Shown: positions 1 through 6,961, numbered from the stretch's first letter. The stretch is DNA of 7,588 nucleotides from Flavihumibacter sp. (GCA_025455285.1 JALOMU010000169.1:1-7588); one strand, 5' to 3'. Numbers and translations: made by a program. Notes: generated by a model from the letters alone, not told the origin.

Positions 1-21
1 ATCTCACATAAATAAATAATG

Positions 22-78
22 AAACAGAAAGCGTTTTGGGAATTCCAGTACCTAGAAGCTGCCAGTTAATTTCTGTTT
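22..78. repeat. 9-bp inverted repeat in the left intergenic region
   Basis: AAACAGAAA (22-30) and TTTCTGTTT (70-78) are exact reverse complements separated by 39 nt. The right arm overlaps the first two bases of the 18-bp palindrome. The arms are AT-rich and the loop is long, so the structure is weak. It may help form a transcription end or may be chance. Nothing else recognisable lies in positions 1-126: no coding frame, no tRNA and no clear promoter. Confidence 0.2.
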
Positions 79-94
79 GAATTTCGAAATTCAA
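77..94. repeat. 18-bp perfect palindrome downstream of the operon
   Basis: TTGAATTTCGAAATTCAA is its own reverse complement over all 18 bases, centred on the CG at 85-86. It starts 33 nt after the stop of the last gene. As RNA it could form a 7-bp AU-rich stem with a UCGA loop. No U-run follows on the minus strand, so it is a poor intrinsic terminator in that direction. The symmetry also fits a dimeric regulator site serving a gene beyond the left edge. Function unknown. Confidence 0.45.
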
Positions 95-126
95 TCAGGG
101 ATAGCAGTTGAGAGAGATTAGTTCAT

Positions 127-1314
127 TCACTCAGGATACTTTTTGGTATCTGGATGAAATGTTTGCCAGGAATGCCAGAATTCCTGGTAGGCCTGAATTC
201 GTTGAAGTGCCATGCCGGATAATGGTCCTTCTGTGCATTCTCCCTTAAGATCCCATAATGAACCTGTTTGAACATCACGTAATTCCCGGGTAGTAGCATT
301 CCAGCTAAAATGCAGCGATTGTGATCCCTGCATCCGATTGAAAACATGAAAGCTTGCAGTATCTTTTTCCAGCAGGATCAGCAGTGGTAAATCCGGAAGT
401 GAATCCTGGATATACCCTCGTTGTACCAATTCATTCCAGTCATACGCTTTTGACTGCTGTTTTGTATGTATGCCAATTACCCAGGATTTGAACCTCCAGG
501 AGGCGGAATCTCTTTTTTCCAGGCTACTTTTAATAGTGCCTATATCAAACGCTTCCAGGTCTTCATAGTCTTTAATAAAGGAAGGGTCGAATTGCATGAT
601 TTGCGTGGAAGGATTAGCATCTATCCAGGCAGCCAGGCTGGTTTGTTGCGATGGAATCTCCTCCAGGCTAGACCCTTTTAGAGGACCAATTATAGCTTCA
701 CCGGTTGCCTGTCGCCACCAGGAACCGGTTTTGCTGTCTTCAAACATAGCATTGAAATGATCCATGCCCACCAGCCGGAACTGTTCCGGCTGGCCTTTCA
801 CGAATGGACTGAAAACCCTGCCTGTTCGGCAGACTGTGCAGTAGGTAACCATCACCGGGGTAGTTCCAACAGTGTCTCTTACCTGGTGATGATAGCCGAT
901 TAGCTGGATAGGATAAGCTTTTGAAATTCCATTTAGGGTAAGACCTATCACCAGTTTATTTTCCGGTATCTTATTGTTCGTACTGTTTGCGAATAGCTTT
1001 TCTGTTGGCTGAAGGAACATTTTATCGGCCAGCATACGAAAGTTGAAAAAATAAAATGTTATAGCATACAACAGGAGGCCTGAAACTGAAAGCATACGGA
1101 CTCCTTTCCTGGGTGTTCGTACTAGTTGAAAGAGTAGCACCCCGGCCAGTAGCCATCCAATCAATCGCATCCAGCTAATATTGGAATGCAGCCAGTAAGC
1201 CAGCTCAATGGTTTCAGTACGCTGACTTCCGGGGAAGGGCATAATAAAATACACGCGTGAAATTTCAAGCAGTATCAAATACAAGAGGAAGACAATAAAA
1301 AGAAATGCTTTCAT
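127..1314 (-). CDS. DUF3179 membrane protein with duplicated domain
   Basis: This 395-residue protein has three hydrophobic N-terminal segments (about 3-24, 48-65 and 73-92), followed by a soluble part resembling DUF3179, a family of unknown function. Diagnostic sequence is VMVTYCTVCRTGRVFSP (154-170) with a CxxC at C159 and C162, then TGSWWRQATGEAIIGPLKG (196-214). The soluble part appears to be an internal duplication. VIGLTLNGISKAYP (122-135) resembles VIGIHTKQQSKAYD (279-292), and TGSWWRQATGEAIIGPLKG resembles TGSLWDLKGECTEGPLSG (350-367). The second lobe lacks the CxxC, having LLILLEKD where the first has VTYCTVC, but keeps a single C360. Three membrane spans before a soluble domain would put that domain outside the cytoplasm if the N-terminus is inside (inference). 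The start ATG at 1314 overlaps the CMD3 stop. It is the last gene of the row. A redox or metal-binding role is suggested by the CxxC and by the AhpD-like neighbours, but not shown. Confidence 0.85.
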   Translation of the reverse strand: MKAFLFIVFLLYLILLEISRVYFIMPFPGSQRTETIELAYWLHSNISWMRLIGWLLAGVLLFQLVRTPRKGVRMLSVSGLLLYAITFYFFNFRMLADKMFLQPTEKLFANSTNNKIPENKLVIGLTLNGISKAYPIQLIGYHHQVRDTVGTTPVMVTYCTVCRTGRVFSPFVKGQPEQFRLVGMDHFNAMFEDSKTGSWWRQATGEAIIGPLKGSSLEEIPSQQTSLAAWIDANPSTQIMQFDPSFIKDYEDLEAFDIGTIKSSLEKRDSASWRFKSWVIGIHTKQQSKAYDWNELVQRGYIQDSLPDLPLLILLEKDTASFHVFNRMQGSQSLHFSWNATTRELRDVQTGSLWDLKGECTEGPLSGMALQRIQAYQEFWHSWQTFHPDTKKYPE

Positions 1315-1868
1315 TTTTTGAAGTTAAGTGGAGTATTGATATAACCTTCTGCAGCCCTGACAGGAGCTCTGTCAATATAATATTGCCGGTCTTCTGGTGC
1401 CCAGGTAGCAAGTCCGTCTACGTACCGATTATACATACAGAAAGCAGCTGCGATGAGAACAGTGTCATGAATTTCCCGGTCGTTGGCTCCTTTGCTTCGG
1501 GCAGCATCAATATGTGCTTGTTCTACATATTTACCACCTTGCTGTACTGCCGCAGCGATCTCCAACAGGCCTTTCATTTTTTCTGATATGGGCGCACTCA
1601 CTGTATTTTCTTTGATACCATCAATTCCTTTACTATCCAGTTGTAAATAATAACCAGCTAATGCCCCATGTACATTTTGACAAAAAAAGCAGTCGTTTTT
1701 GTAAGATATATAGGTAGCGATGAGTTCACGCTCTCCCCTGGTCAGAGAGTTTTCCTCATTCCGTAAAAGTTGTTCCGCCAGTTCATTCAGTACTTTAGCT
1801 GTAGCCGGACTATAGGCCATTAATCCCCGGATGCCGGGCAGTTCATTTTGTAAATCAATATAGGCCAT
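1311..1868 (-). CDS. AhpD-like carboxymuconolactone decarboxylase family protein (CMD3)
   Basis: This is the third paralogue, 185 residues from the ATG at 1868. The frame opens further upstream to 1970, but those 34 codons overlap the CMD2 3' end and have no counterpart in CMD1 or CMD2. MAYIDLQNELPGIRGLMAY from 1868 aligns with the first residues of both paralogues, so 1868 is chosen as the start. The signature residues are E48, C60, C63 and H67 (CFFCQNVH), with one inserted residue before them compared with CMD1 and CMD2. The distal block is EIHDTVLIAA followed by FCMYNRYVDGL. It has no signal peptide and is presumably cytoplasmic. The stop TGA overlaps the next start in an ATGA (1314-1311), so translation of the DUF3179 gene is probably coupled to it. 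Redox or peroxidase-like activity is inferred from the family, and the substrate is unknown. Confidence 0.87.
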   Translation of the reverse strand: MAYIDLQNELPGIRGLMAYSPATAKVLNELAEQLLRNEENSLTRGERELIATYISYKNDCFFCQNVHGALAGYYLQLDSKGIDGIKENTVSAPISEKMKGLLEIAAAVQQGGKYVEQAHIDAARSKGANDREIHDTVLIAAAFCMYNRYVDGLATWAPEDRQYYIDRAPVRAAEGYINTPLNFKK

Positions 1869-1869
1869 A

Positions 1870-2418
1870 TTATTTGGATTGATTGGGTAATACATAACCG
1901 ATGGTGCTAATCCGTTCTCCCATTGCGATATAATCTGAAACATATTCGGGAGTAGTTGTTCCAAGCCCATCTACATACCGGTTAAACATGCAAAAGGTTG
2001 CAGCAATCAGCACCGTATCATGAATATCACGGTCACCAGCACCCGCTGCTCTTGCGGTTTCTATGTCTTCCGGCTGAACTTCCTTTCCTAGCTTTTGTAC
2101 TTTACCGGCGATTACAAGCAAGGCCTTCAGTTTAGGCGATACAGGAGCTGTTGCAAAATCCTGGAGCACTTCATCCACCAGTTCCTTTTGTTCTCCATAA
2201 AGGCATCTCGCTGCTGCAGCATGACTCTGGTAACAGAATTCACAATTGTTTAGATAGGACACATAGGCGGCAATTAATTCGCGATCCGCAGCAGATAGTG
2301 GAGATTCTCCTCTTAACAGGAGCTGCACCAGTTCGTACAAATATTTTCCTGTTTCTGGCCGATACATCACAAGGCTTCGGATGCCTGGTACTTCCTGTGG
2401 TAAGTTTATATGTGGCAT
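1870..2418 (-). CDS. AhpD-like carboxymuconolactone decarboxylase family protein (CMD2)
   Basis: This 182-residue soluble protein is clearly paralogous to CMD1 and CMD3. They share the N-terminal LPxExPGIxxLxxYxPxT pattern, the catalytic block DRELIAAYVSYLNNCEFC and the distal block DIHDTVLIAATFCMFNRYVDGL (in two parts, DIHDTVLIAA and FCMFNRYVDGL). The AhpD-type residues are E47, C59, C62 and H66, in the exact E-x11-C-x2-C-x3-H spacing. Thiol-dependent redox or hydroperoxidase activity is inferred from the family and is not proven. The start is ATG at 2418, only 2 nt after the transporter stop, with no Shine-Dalgarno. The stop TAA is separated from the CMD3 ATG by a single base. Its place between a transporter and a paralogue suggests that it acts on the transported molecule, or that it associates with CMD3, since proteins of this fold usually form trimers or hexamers. 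Confidence 0.88.
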   Translation of the reverse strand: MPHINLPQEVPGIRSLVMYRPETGKYLYELVQLLLRGESPLSAADRELIAAYVSYLNNCEFCYQSHAAAARCLYGEQKELVDEVLQDFATAPVSPKLKALLVIAGKVQKLGKEVQPEDIETARAAGAGDRDIHDTVLIAATFCMFNRYVDGLGTTTPEYVSDYIAMGERISTIGYVLPNQSK

Positions 2419-2420
2419 GC

Positions 2421-3653
2421 TTAAGTTGTTACTGTTTGAATAGTCTTGTTTTGATTCATTCTTTTTTTATTGGCCGCGAGCACCAGCCAACCCAATGGAA
2501 AGGTTAGAGAGAATATGAATATCGCATTCCCATAACCTCCCAGTCCGGATACCAATACACCTACAAACAATACGGCAAGAGCAGTAAACAGGCGACCGAT
2601 ATTAAAACAGAATCCGGCGGAAGAGGCACGTACGGTGGATGGAAAGAGTTGTGGAATATAAGAGGATAAGACTCCCTGGCTAACGCCGAAAAAGAAAGCA
2701 AGCAATCCAATTTCCACCAGTACAACCGGATGAAAGCTGGTATTCATCCGGAATAGAATAAAGGAGAGCAAGGTGCACATCCCAAAACAGATCGCCATAA
2801 CTTTTCGTATTCCCAATGCATTGGCCAACCAGCCGGATACAAAACCTCCGGTCAGTCCACCCATTCCCATTAACATCATACTAAGCCCCCTCTCTTTTTG
2901 AGCATCGGTACCTGGTAACAGGCTTTGGATCCAGGTAGGTAACCAGGAAAAAATAGCCCATAAACCAATCAGCATGCTGCTGAAAAGCAAGGCCCCCATT
3001 ATCAGGTTTGGAAGATTATCACTGGAAAATAATCCCGGTGAATTTTGACTTTCATTGTTGGTCTGTACTTTTTTTCGGCTATCCGGAACTGTTATCAACC
3101 AGATTCCCATTACTGCCAGTGCCAAAGGGAGAAGGCCGATAAGAAAACCTTCCCGCCAGGAGGAGACAAGGTAATTGATCAATCCCGCTGAAAAAATACC
3201 TACCGGAATACCTATTGATAAGATGCCAATGACAATATTCCTTGATGCGGCTGGCCATACTTCACTCAGCCATGCAAAAGAGATAACCAGCACACCACCA
3301 ACACCAAATCCACTTAGGAAACGAACAACCAGGATTCCCTCCCAACTGGTTTGATAACCGGTTGCCACGGTAGCCATCCCATAACAGGCAATAGCCAGCA
3401 GCAAGGCTTTTTTTCTCCCGATACGATCACTGATCAGTCCCCAGCTAAAACCGCCTATCGCCCAGCCTGCTATGAAAAGCGCATTAATATACGCGCTGAT
3501 AGCAGATAATTCAGCAGATGGCAGGTTTAAATCCCGGACTACCACTGGCAGATAAACAGACATGAGTGTGGAAACTGTTCCGCCGATCACACTGCTTATA
3601 AAGCATACGAGGAAAAGCATCCGGAAGGATCGGTTGATTTTTATTGCATGCAT
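2421..3653 (-). CDS. Major facilitator superfamily transporter, 12 transmembrane helices
   Basis: This 410-residue inner-membrane carrier has the usual MFS length and hydrophobicity, with a polar central loop at about 190-215 (SRKKVQTNNESQNSPG) separating two six-helix halves. The MFS motif A is clear between helices 2 and 3 (GLISDRIGRKKAL, residues 72-84). RFLSGFGVGG (111-120) matches the R-x3-G-x-G-x-GG motif of helix 4. The second half has FPSTVRASSAGFCFNIGR (337-354), resembling the P-T-x-x-R-x-x-x-x-G-F-x-x-N-x-GR signature of carboxylate, sugar-acid and NanT-like carriers. An organic-acid-type substrate is therefore a weak inference. The direction of transport is not evident, because efflux and proton-coupled uptake both occur in this group. 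The start is ATG at 3653, 6 nt after the receptor stop. The stop is 2 nt before CMD2, so translation is probably coupled on both sides. Confidence 0.9.
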   Translation of the reverse strand: MHAIKINRSFRMLFLVCFISSVIGGTVSTLMSVYLPVVVRDLNLPSAELSAISAYINALFIAGWAIGGFSWGLISDRIGRKKALLLAIACYGMATVATGYQTSWEGILVVRFLSGFGVGGVLVISFAWLSEVWPAASRNIVIGILSIGIPVGIFSAGLINYLVSSWREGFLIGLLPLALAVMGIWLITVPDSRKKVQTNNESQNSPGLFSSDNLPNLIMGALLFSSMLIGLWAIFSWLPTWIQSLLPGTDAQKERGLSMMLMGMGGLTGGFVSGWLANALGIRKVMAICFGMCTLLSFILFRMNTSFHPVVLVEIGLLAFFFGVSQGVLSSYIPQLFPSTVRASSAGFCFNIGRLFTALAVLFVGVLVSGLGGYGNAIFIFSLTFPLGWLVLAANKKRMNQNKTIQTVTT

Positions 3654-3659
3654 GATTGA

Positions 3660-5273
3660 TTATTTTAGGAGTCCGTCAAATGTGAAGGATACATAATAAA
3701 TAGCACCAATCTGCGGAGATCCAAAACTCTGGTAGATTTGATTGTTCAGGATATTACTTCCGCCAATTTTAATCAGCCCATTTATTTTCGGCAGCTTTTT
3801 ATTGAATTGCAAATCCACCAGGGAGTATGCCTTGATTCTTCCCGGGCGCATGCCGTTAAATGTTCCATACCAGTCAAAAGCATCCTGCCAATGCCAGCTT
3901 AACTGGAATCCGTAATTGCGATAAACATTTGAGTTGCCAAATGTCATATTAGCACTGTATTCCGGCGTATTGAAAGCAGGCACATTATTCGGATTTGCAT
4001 CCAGTAAATTGAAGGATGCCCATGTAATATTCCCACCAATCTGGTAGCCCTTTTCGGCCATATAAGTGATACCTGCTGAAATACTTTGTGCAGAAACCTT
4101 ATCAGCCGCGTTTGTATATAATTGAAAAGCACGTACATCGCCATTCAGGATGTCTGCCGCTGCATCAAAATTGGGAGTTCCATCCGGGCCCAACACGCTG
4201 CTTTCGGGAGCAAGCACTACCGTATTTAAAATGAAATTGGTGTAATTGCTGTAATTGTAGTTCAGATCAATCAGTACTTTGTTTGCAAATAATCCTTTGT
4301 AACCAACTTCAAAAGCTCTTTGTTTTTCAGGTTTGATATAAGGCACATTGGATTTAACCAATAATTGTTTGTTCTCATTTACTGCCTGAGGAAAAGGTGT
4401 TCCATTTGCCATGGCAGCGCCGAATGCGGCACCAAATGCCCCTACAGATGCTGCAGTGAAGGAATTGGAATAAGCGGGTAATCCTTTACTGTTATTGGGT
4501 ACACCACCGAGGATGGTAATGGGACCTACATTCAGGTTAATGTATTGATCTACCGGTGTTGGATTTCGAAACCCGGTTTGAAACGAGGCTCTGAAATTAT
4601 GTGTCTTTGCGGCAGTTAAAACCGCGGCTACCCGTGGTGTAAAGTATCCGTCAAAATTTTCATTCTTGTCATAGCGAAGGGATGCAGTCAGTTTTAATTT
4701 GTCATCAAACAACTTTTTTCCTGCCTGCAGAAATCCGCCAAATTCCTGAATGGTGATTTTTTGATCCTTGTCCTGGAAGAGGCTACCATTGGTAAACATG
4801 TCATAGTACCTGAAATTCGCACCTGCCAGCAAATCGAAAATTCTTATTGATCTGGAAAGATCATATTGACCTTCCGCATGATAAAATTTACTGTTACTGA
4901 AAACGCCTGCTCCATTCAATCCGTAGGTTTTGATAGAAGCGCTTTTAGCAGTTTCATATTCATTTGTTCCTGGTAAAAACCGGCCCTGGTCAGCAAAAGC
5001 TCTTGCAGCAGGATGATTAGCCGGGGTTACTCCATTTATAGTGCCATTGTAAGCAGCCTCGTAGCGGTTGAACCACATATTGTCAGCCTGATTGGGTTGT
5101 ACAGTATTCCCATTCAGATCCCTTACCCAGGTGCGGTTGATAAACTGTCCAAGCGAACGGGTATTATAAGAGTCATTTGAATTTTCTGATACAACATAAG
5201 CTGGCAGTTCCTTTTCCAACATTGTATTGATAACTGGCTTCCAGATTGTTATTGATTCGATAGTGAAGCGCAC
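3660..5273 (-). CDS. TonB-dependent receptor, C-terminal fragment (beta barrel, broken gene)
   Basis: This open frame carries the remaining beta barrel of the receptor that starts at 6339. Genuine receptor sequence begins near residue 26 (YVVSENSNDSYN, about position 5198). The first 25 residues (MRFTIESITIWK onward) are an out-of-frame reading of the N-terminal half, so ATG at 5273 is not a natural start. Family landmarks are HPAARAFADQGRFLPGTNEYE, split here as HPAARAFADQ and GRFLPGTNEYE, then KFYHAEGQYDLS, LLAGANFRYYDMFTNGSLF, KLKLTASLRYDKNENFDGYFTPR, FRASFQTGFRNPT and FEVGYKGLFANKVLIDLNYN. It ends with alternating strands typical of a barrel (IGAIYYVSFTFDGLLK). About 512 barrel residues plus 379 upstream give about 890, slightly short of a full receptor of this kind. 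The stop (3660-3662) lies 6 nt before the MFS transporter start. Without the signal peptide this part cannot reach the outer membrane, so the receptor is probably non-functional unless the break is an assembly error. Confidence 0.82.
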   Translation of the reverse strand: MRFTIESITIWKPVINTMLEKELPAYVVSENSNDSYNTRSLGQFINRTWVRDLNGNTVQPNQADNMWFNRYEAAYNGTINGVTPANHPAARAFADQGRFLPGTNEYETAKSASIKTYGLNGAGVFSNSKFYHAEGQYDLSRSIRIFDLLAGANFRYYDMFTNGSLFQDKDQKITIQEFGGFLQAGKKLFDDKLKLTASLRYDKNENFDGYFTPRVAAVLTAAKTHNFRASFQTGFRNPTPVDQYINLNVGPITILGGVPNNSKGLPAYSNSFTAASVGAFGAAFGAAMANGTPFPQAVNENKQLLVKSNVPYIKPEKQRAFEVGYKGLFANKVLIDLNYNYSNYTNFILNTVVLAPESSVLGPDGTPNFDAAADILNGDVRAFQLYTNAADKVSAQSISAGITYMAEKGYQIGGNITWASFNLLDANPNNVPAFNTPEYSANMTFGNSNVYRNYGFQLSWHWQDAFDWYGTFNGMRPGRIKAYSLVDLQFNKKLPKINGLIKIGGSNILNNQIYQSFGSPQIGAIYYVSFTFDGLLK

Positions 5274-6339
5274 CGTTCAATTTCAAACTGTATACATCAT
5301 AATTCATCAGGTCCTTTTCCTCATAGCCGGTTCTGGATACCAGGCCGATGCCTTCAATGGTTCTGGAAACTTCATCCCCGTAAATATTCAGGGCATCCCG
5401 ACCCGGGTTATTAGGACCTCTTTGTCCGGGTGGCGTTGAGGCACTTACATCCTGGTAGTTGGTGGCATACCAATCAAGCCCGCTCAGGTAGGATACATTG
5501 AGCTTGAATGCAAACTTGTTATTAAAGGCTTTCGCATATCGCGCTGCAAAATCATAGAGACCGTGTACTCCAACAGCATCTTCCCCAATATGATTGATGC
5601 CGGTTTTTGCCTGGATACTGAGTCCCTGGTGTTTAAATGGATCTTTGGTATGCATGAGCAGGGCGCCATTAAATGCCATCGGGCCATAGAGCGCTGAAGC
5701 GGATCCAGGTATGATTTCAACGTTGTCAATATCAAGGTCGGAAGCGCCGAATTGATTGCCCACTGCGAAATTTAGTCCGGGTGTCTGATTATCCACCCCA
5801 TCAATGAGTTGCAGGAATCTTGAGTTGCCTGTACTGTTAAAGCCGCGCGTATTTACCTGTTTGTAAGTGAGGCTGCTGGTTACTACTTCCATTCCTTTGA
5901 TGTGTTGCAAGCCATCGTAAAAACTAAGAGAAGGATTTTCGCGGATGGTTCGCTGGTTCATTTTCTCAATGGTAACGGGGGAGGATAAAATATTCTCCTG
6001 CACTCTGGAAGCTGCTGTAACCACTTCATTGAGCAATACAGATTTTTTTGCTAGTTCAATGGTTAGGCTGGATGAAGTATTTTCAAGGATGAATTCCTTT
6101 TCTTCAAAACCAACTGATGATACAAGAAGGGTTATGGGGAGTTGTATTTTAGTCAGGGTTAGGCTGAATTGGCCGCTTTCATTACTGGTGGTGCCAGCCA
6201 GTTTGTCCTTGATTCGGATGCTTGCTGTTCCTATAGGTAGTTTGTTTTCAGCTGAGAGGATTATACCCCGGACTACCATATCCTGGGCCTGAGTAGCAAT
6301 AGATATCCATATCAATAGTATTGACAACAGTTGTTTCAT
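5173..6339 (-). CDS. TonB-dependent receptor, N-terminal fragment (plug domain, broken gene)
   Basis: This is the first 388 codons of an outer-membrane TonB-dependent receptor. Residues 1-18 form a signal peptide (MKQLLSILLIWISIATQA) cut before QD. Residues 21-97 match the carboxypeptidase regulatory-like beta domain common in Bacteroidota receptors (VVRGIILSAENKLPIGTASI, then SNESGQFSL and VSSVGFEEKEF). NEVVTAASR (104-112) leads into the plug at about 115-235, with NTRGFNS, LIDGVDNQTPG and VEIIPGSASALYGPMAFNG as landmarks. Barrel strands begin at about 240 and include YAKAFNNKFAFKLNVSYLSG. The frame closes at a TGA (5173-5175) right after YQYNVGKGTAS. The last eight residues, LCCIRKFK, are out-of-frame read-through and do not belong to the receptor. 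The start is ATG at 6339, with no Shine-Dalgarno, 33 nt after CMD1. No SusD follows, so this is not a classical SusC glycan receptor. On its own this half could not form a pore. Confidence 0.85.
   Translation of the reverse strand: MKQLLSILLIWISIATQAQDMVVRGIILSAENKLPIGTASIRIKDKLAGTTSNESGQFSLTLTKIQLPITLLVSSVGFEEKEFILENTSSSLTIELAKKSVLLNEVVTAASRVQENILSSPVTIEKMNQRTIRENPSLSFYDGLQHIKGMEVVTSSLTYKQVNTRGFNSTGNSRFLQLIDGVDNQTPGLNFAVGNQFGASDLDIDNVEIIPGSASALYGPMAFNGALLMHTKDPFKHQGLSIQAKTGINHIGEDAVGVHGLYDFAARYAKAFNNKFAFKLNVSYLSGLDWYATNYQDVSASTPPGQRGPNNPGRDALNIYGDEVSRTIEGIGLVSRTGYEEKDLMNYDVYSLKLNGALHYRINNNLEASYQYNVGKGTASLCCIRKFK
5190..5215 (-). other. Frame break and probable internal deletion in the receptor gene
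   Basis: The receptor reading frame changes here. The upstream frame reads YNVGKGTAS and then runs to a stop. The downstream homologous sequence, beginning AYVVSENSNDSYN, lies in the +1 frame, and the two cross at minus-strand GCC AGC TTA TGT (5205-5194). A simple one-base error would join GKGTAS straight to YVVSEN. In receptors of this type as I remember them, about 30 residues (resembling YQGANRYALKDF followed by a KLELKGxNFFVRA strand) separate these two points. The best reading is a deletion of roughly 90 nt whose length leaves remainder 2 on division by 3. The only homopolymer nearby is AAAA, and no classical slippery heptamer is visible, so programmed frameshifting is unlikely. Confidence 0.65.
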
Positions 6340-6372
6340 GATTTTTGATGTTTTGGTTGGTGCTTGTGAGTA

Positions 6373-6933
6373 TTATTTTTTTAGGTGGTCATACCCCTGT
6401 GGAAGTCGGTTATAACCATGCTGAACCAGTCTGACAGCCAGCTGGTCGAAATAGGAGGGGTCTTCCGGCATAGCAGTTGCTAATCCGTCAACATATCGGT
6501 TGTAGAGGCAGAAGAGTGCGGCAATTAAAACCGTGTCGTGGATTTCGAGATCGGTTGCGCCTGCCTGTTTGGCTGCCTGAATGGCGGTATCAGTAACTGC
6601 TTTTCCACTTATGCGAACAAGCCTCGCGATTTCAAGCAAGGCTTTCATTTTATGGGATACAGGGGCCTGCTGGTGATCTTTTATTACCGCATTGGTTACG
6701 GAAGGATTACCAAGCAATACATCCGCTGCTGCTGCATGCGCGGTTGTGCAGAACTGGCATTCGTTGCCATTGGAAACAATGGTTGCAATCAACTCCCGTT
6801 CTCCCTCAGAGAGGGTATTGGGGCCACGAAGTAAGAACTGGGTAAGTGCGCGGATGGGTGCTGCAGTGTCCATCCGGTATTCCAGCAACCCGGTGATCCC
6901 GGGTAGGTGGGATGCTACAGGAATATAGGGCAT
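6373..6933 (-). CDS. AhpD-like carboxymuconolactone decarboxylase family protein (CMD1)
   Basis: This 186-residue cytoplasmic protein has no signal peptide. It is all-helical in pattern and belongs to the CMD/AhpD superfamily, probably the peroxidase-related branch. The complete AhpD signature E-x11-C-x2-C-x3-H is present as E47, C59, C62 and H66 ('CQFCTTAH'). In AhpD these residues form the proton relay and redox-active disulfide that reduce peroxides. A second conserved block, 'EIHDTVLIAALFCLYNRYVDGL' in two parts (EIHDTVLIAA, then FCLYNRYVDGL, residues 130-151), carries H132 and C142 and is shared with the two other paralogues here. The start is ATG at 6933. 'AAAAGG' lies only a few bases upstream, too close to be a normal ribosome-binding site. 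The gene ends 33 nt before the TonB-dependent receptor, so the two are probably co-transcribed. True carboxymuconolactone decarboxylase activity is unlikely given the CxxC. A thiol redox or hydroperoxidase role is inferred, and the substrate is unknown. Confidence 0.88.
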   Translation of the reverse strand: MPYIPVASHLPGITGLLEYRMDTAAPIRALTQFLLRGPNTLSEGERELIATIVSNGNECQFCTTAHAAAADVLLGNPSVTNAVIKDHQQAPVSHKMKALLEIARLVRISGKAVTDTAIQAAKQAGATDLEIHDTVLIAALFCLYNRYVDGLATAMPEDPSYFDQLAVRLVQHGYNRLPQGYDHLKK

Positions 6934-6961
6934 AGCCTTTTATTTCAGGTGAATAATAATT

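Noticed and set aside
466..681. Plus-strand open frame of 71 codons
   Set aside because: It is antisense to the DUF3179 domain and shows no motif.
1305..1586. Plus-strand open frame of 93 codons
   Set aside because: It lies antisense to CMD3, which has strong family motifs. The translation shows no recognisable domain and no conserved context.
1869..1970. Upstream extension of CMD3 to an ATG at 1970 (34 extra residues)
   Set aside because: It overlaps the 3' end of CMD2 out of frame and has no counterpart in the two paralogues. The ATG at 1868 aligns with their starts.
2151..2507. Plus-strand open frame of 118 codons
   Set aside because: It is antisense to CMD2 and the end of the MFS gene, and its composition looks like a shadow of the real codons.
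5190..5225. Programmed ribosomal frameshift joining the two receptor halves
   Set aside because: No classical slippery heptamer is present (only AAAA in GGAAAAGG), a +1 shift would be needed, and family sequence appears to be missing, which fits a deletion better.
5199..5273. ATG at 5273 as the natural start of the C-terminal receptor half
   Set aside because: The first 25 residues are an out-of-frame reading of the upstream receptor half. Receptor-like sequence begins only at about 5198.
5945..6292. Plus-strand open frame of 115 codons
   Set aside because: It is antisense to the signal peptide, carboxypeptidase-like domain and plug start of the receptor, which are clearly coding on the minus strand.
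3660..6339. SusC/SusD-type glycan uptake locus
   Set aside because: The receptor has the Bacteroidota N-terminal domain, but no SusD-like lipoprotein or glycoside hydrolase is present in the window.
6538..6928. Two overlapping plus-strand open frames (6538-6834 and 6692-6928)
   Set aside because: Both are antisense to CMD1, whose catalytic motif lies in this stretch. Neither has recognisable features.
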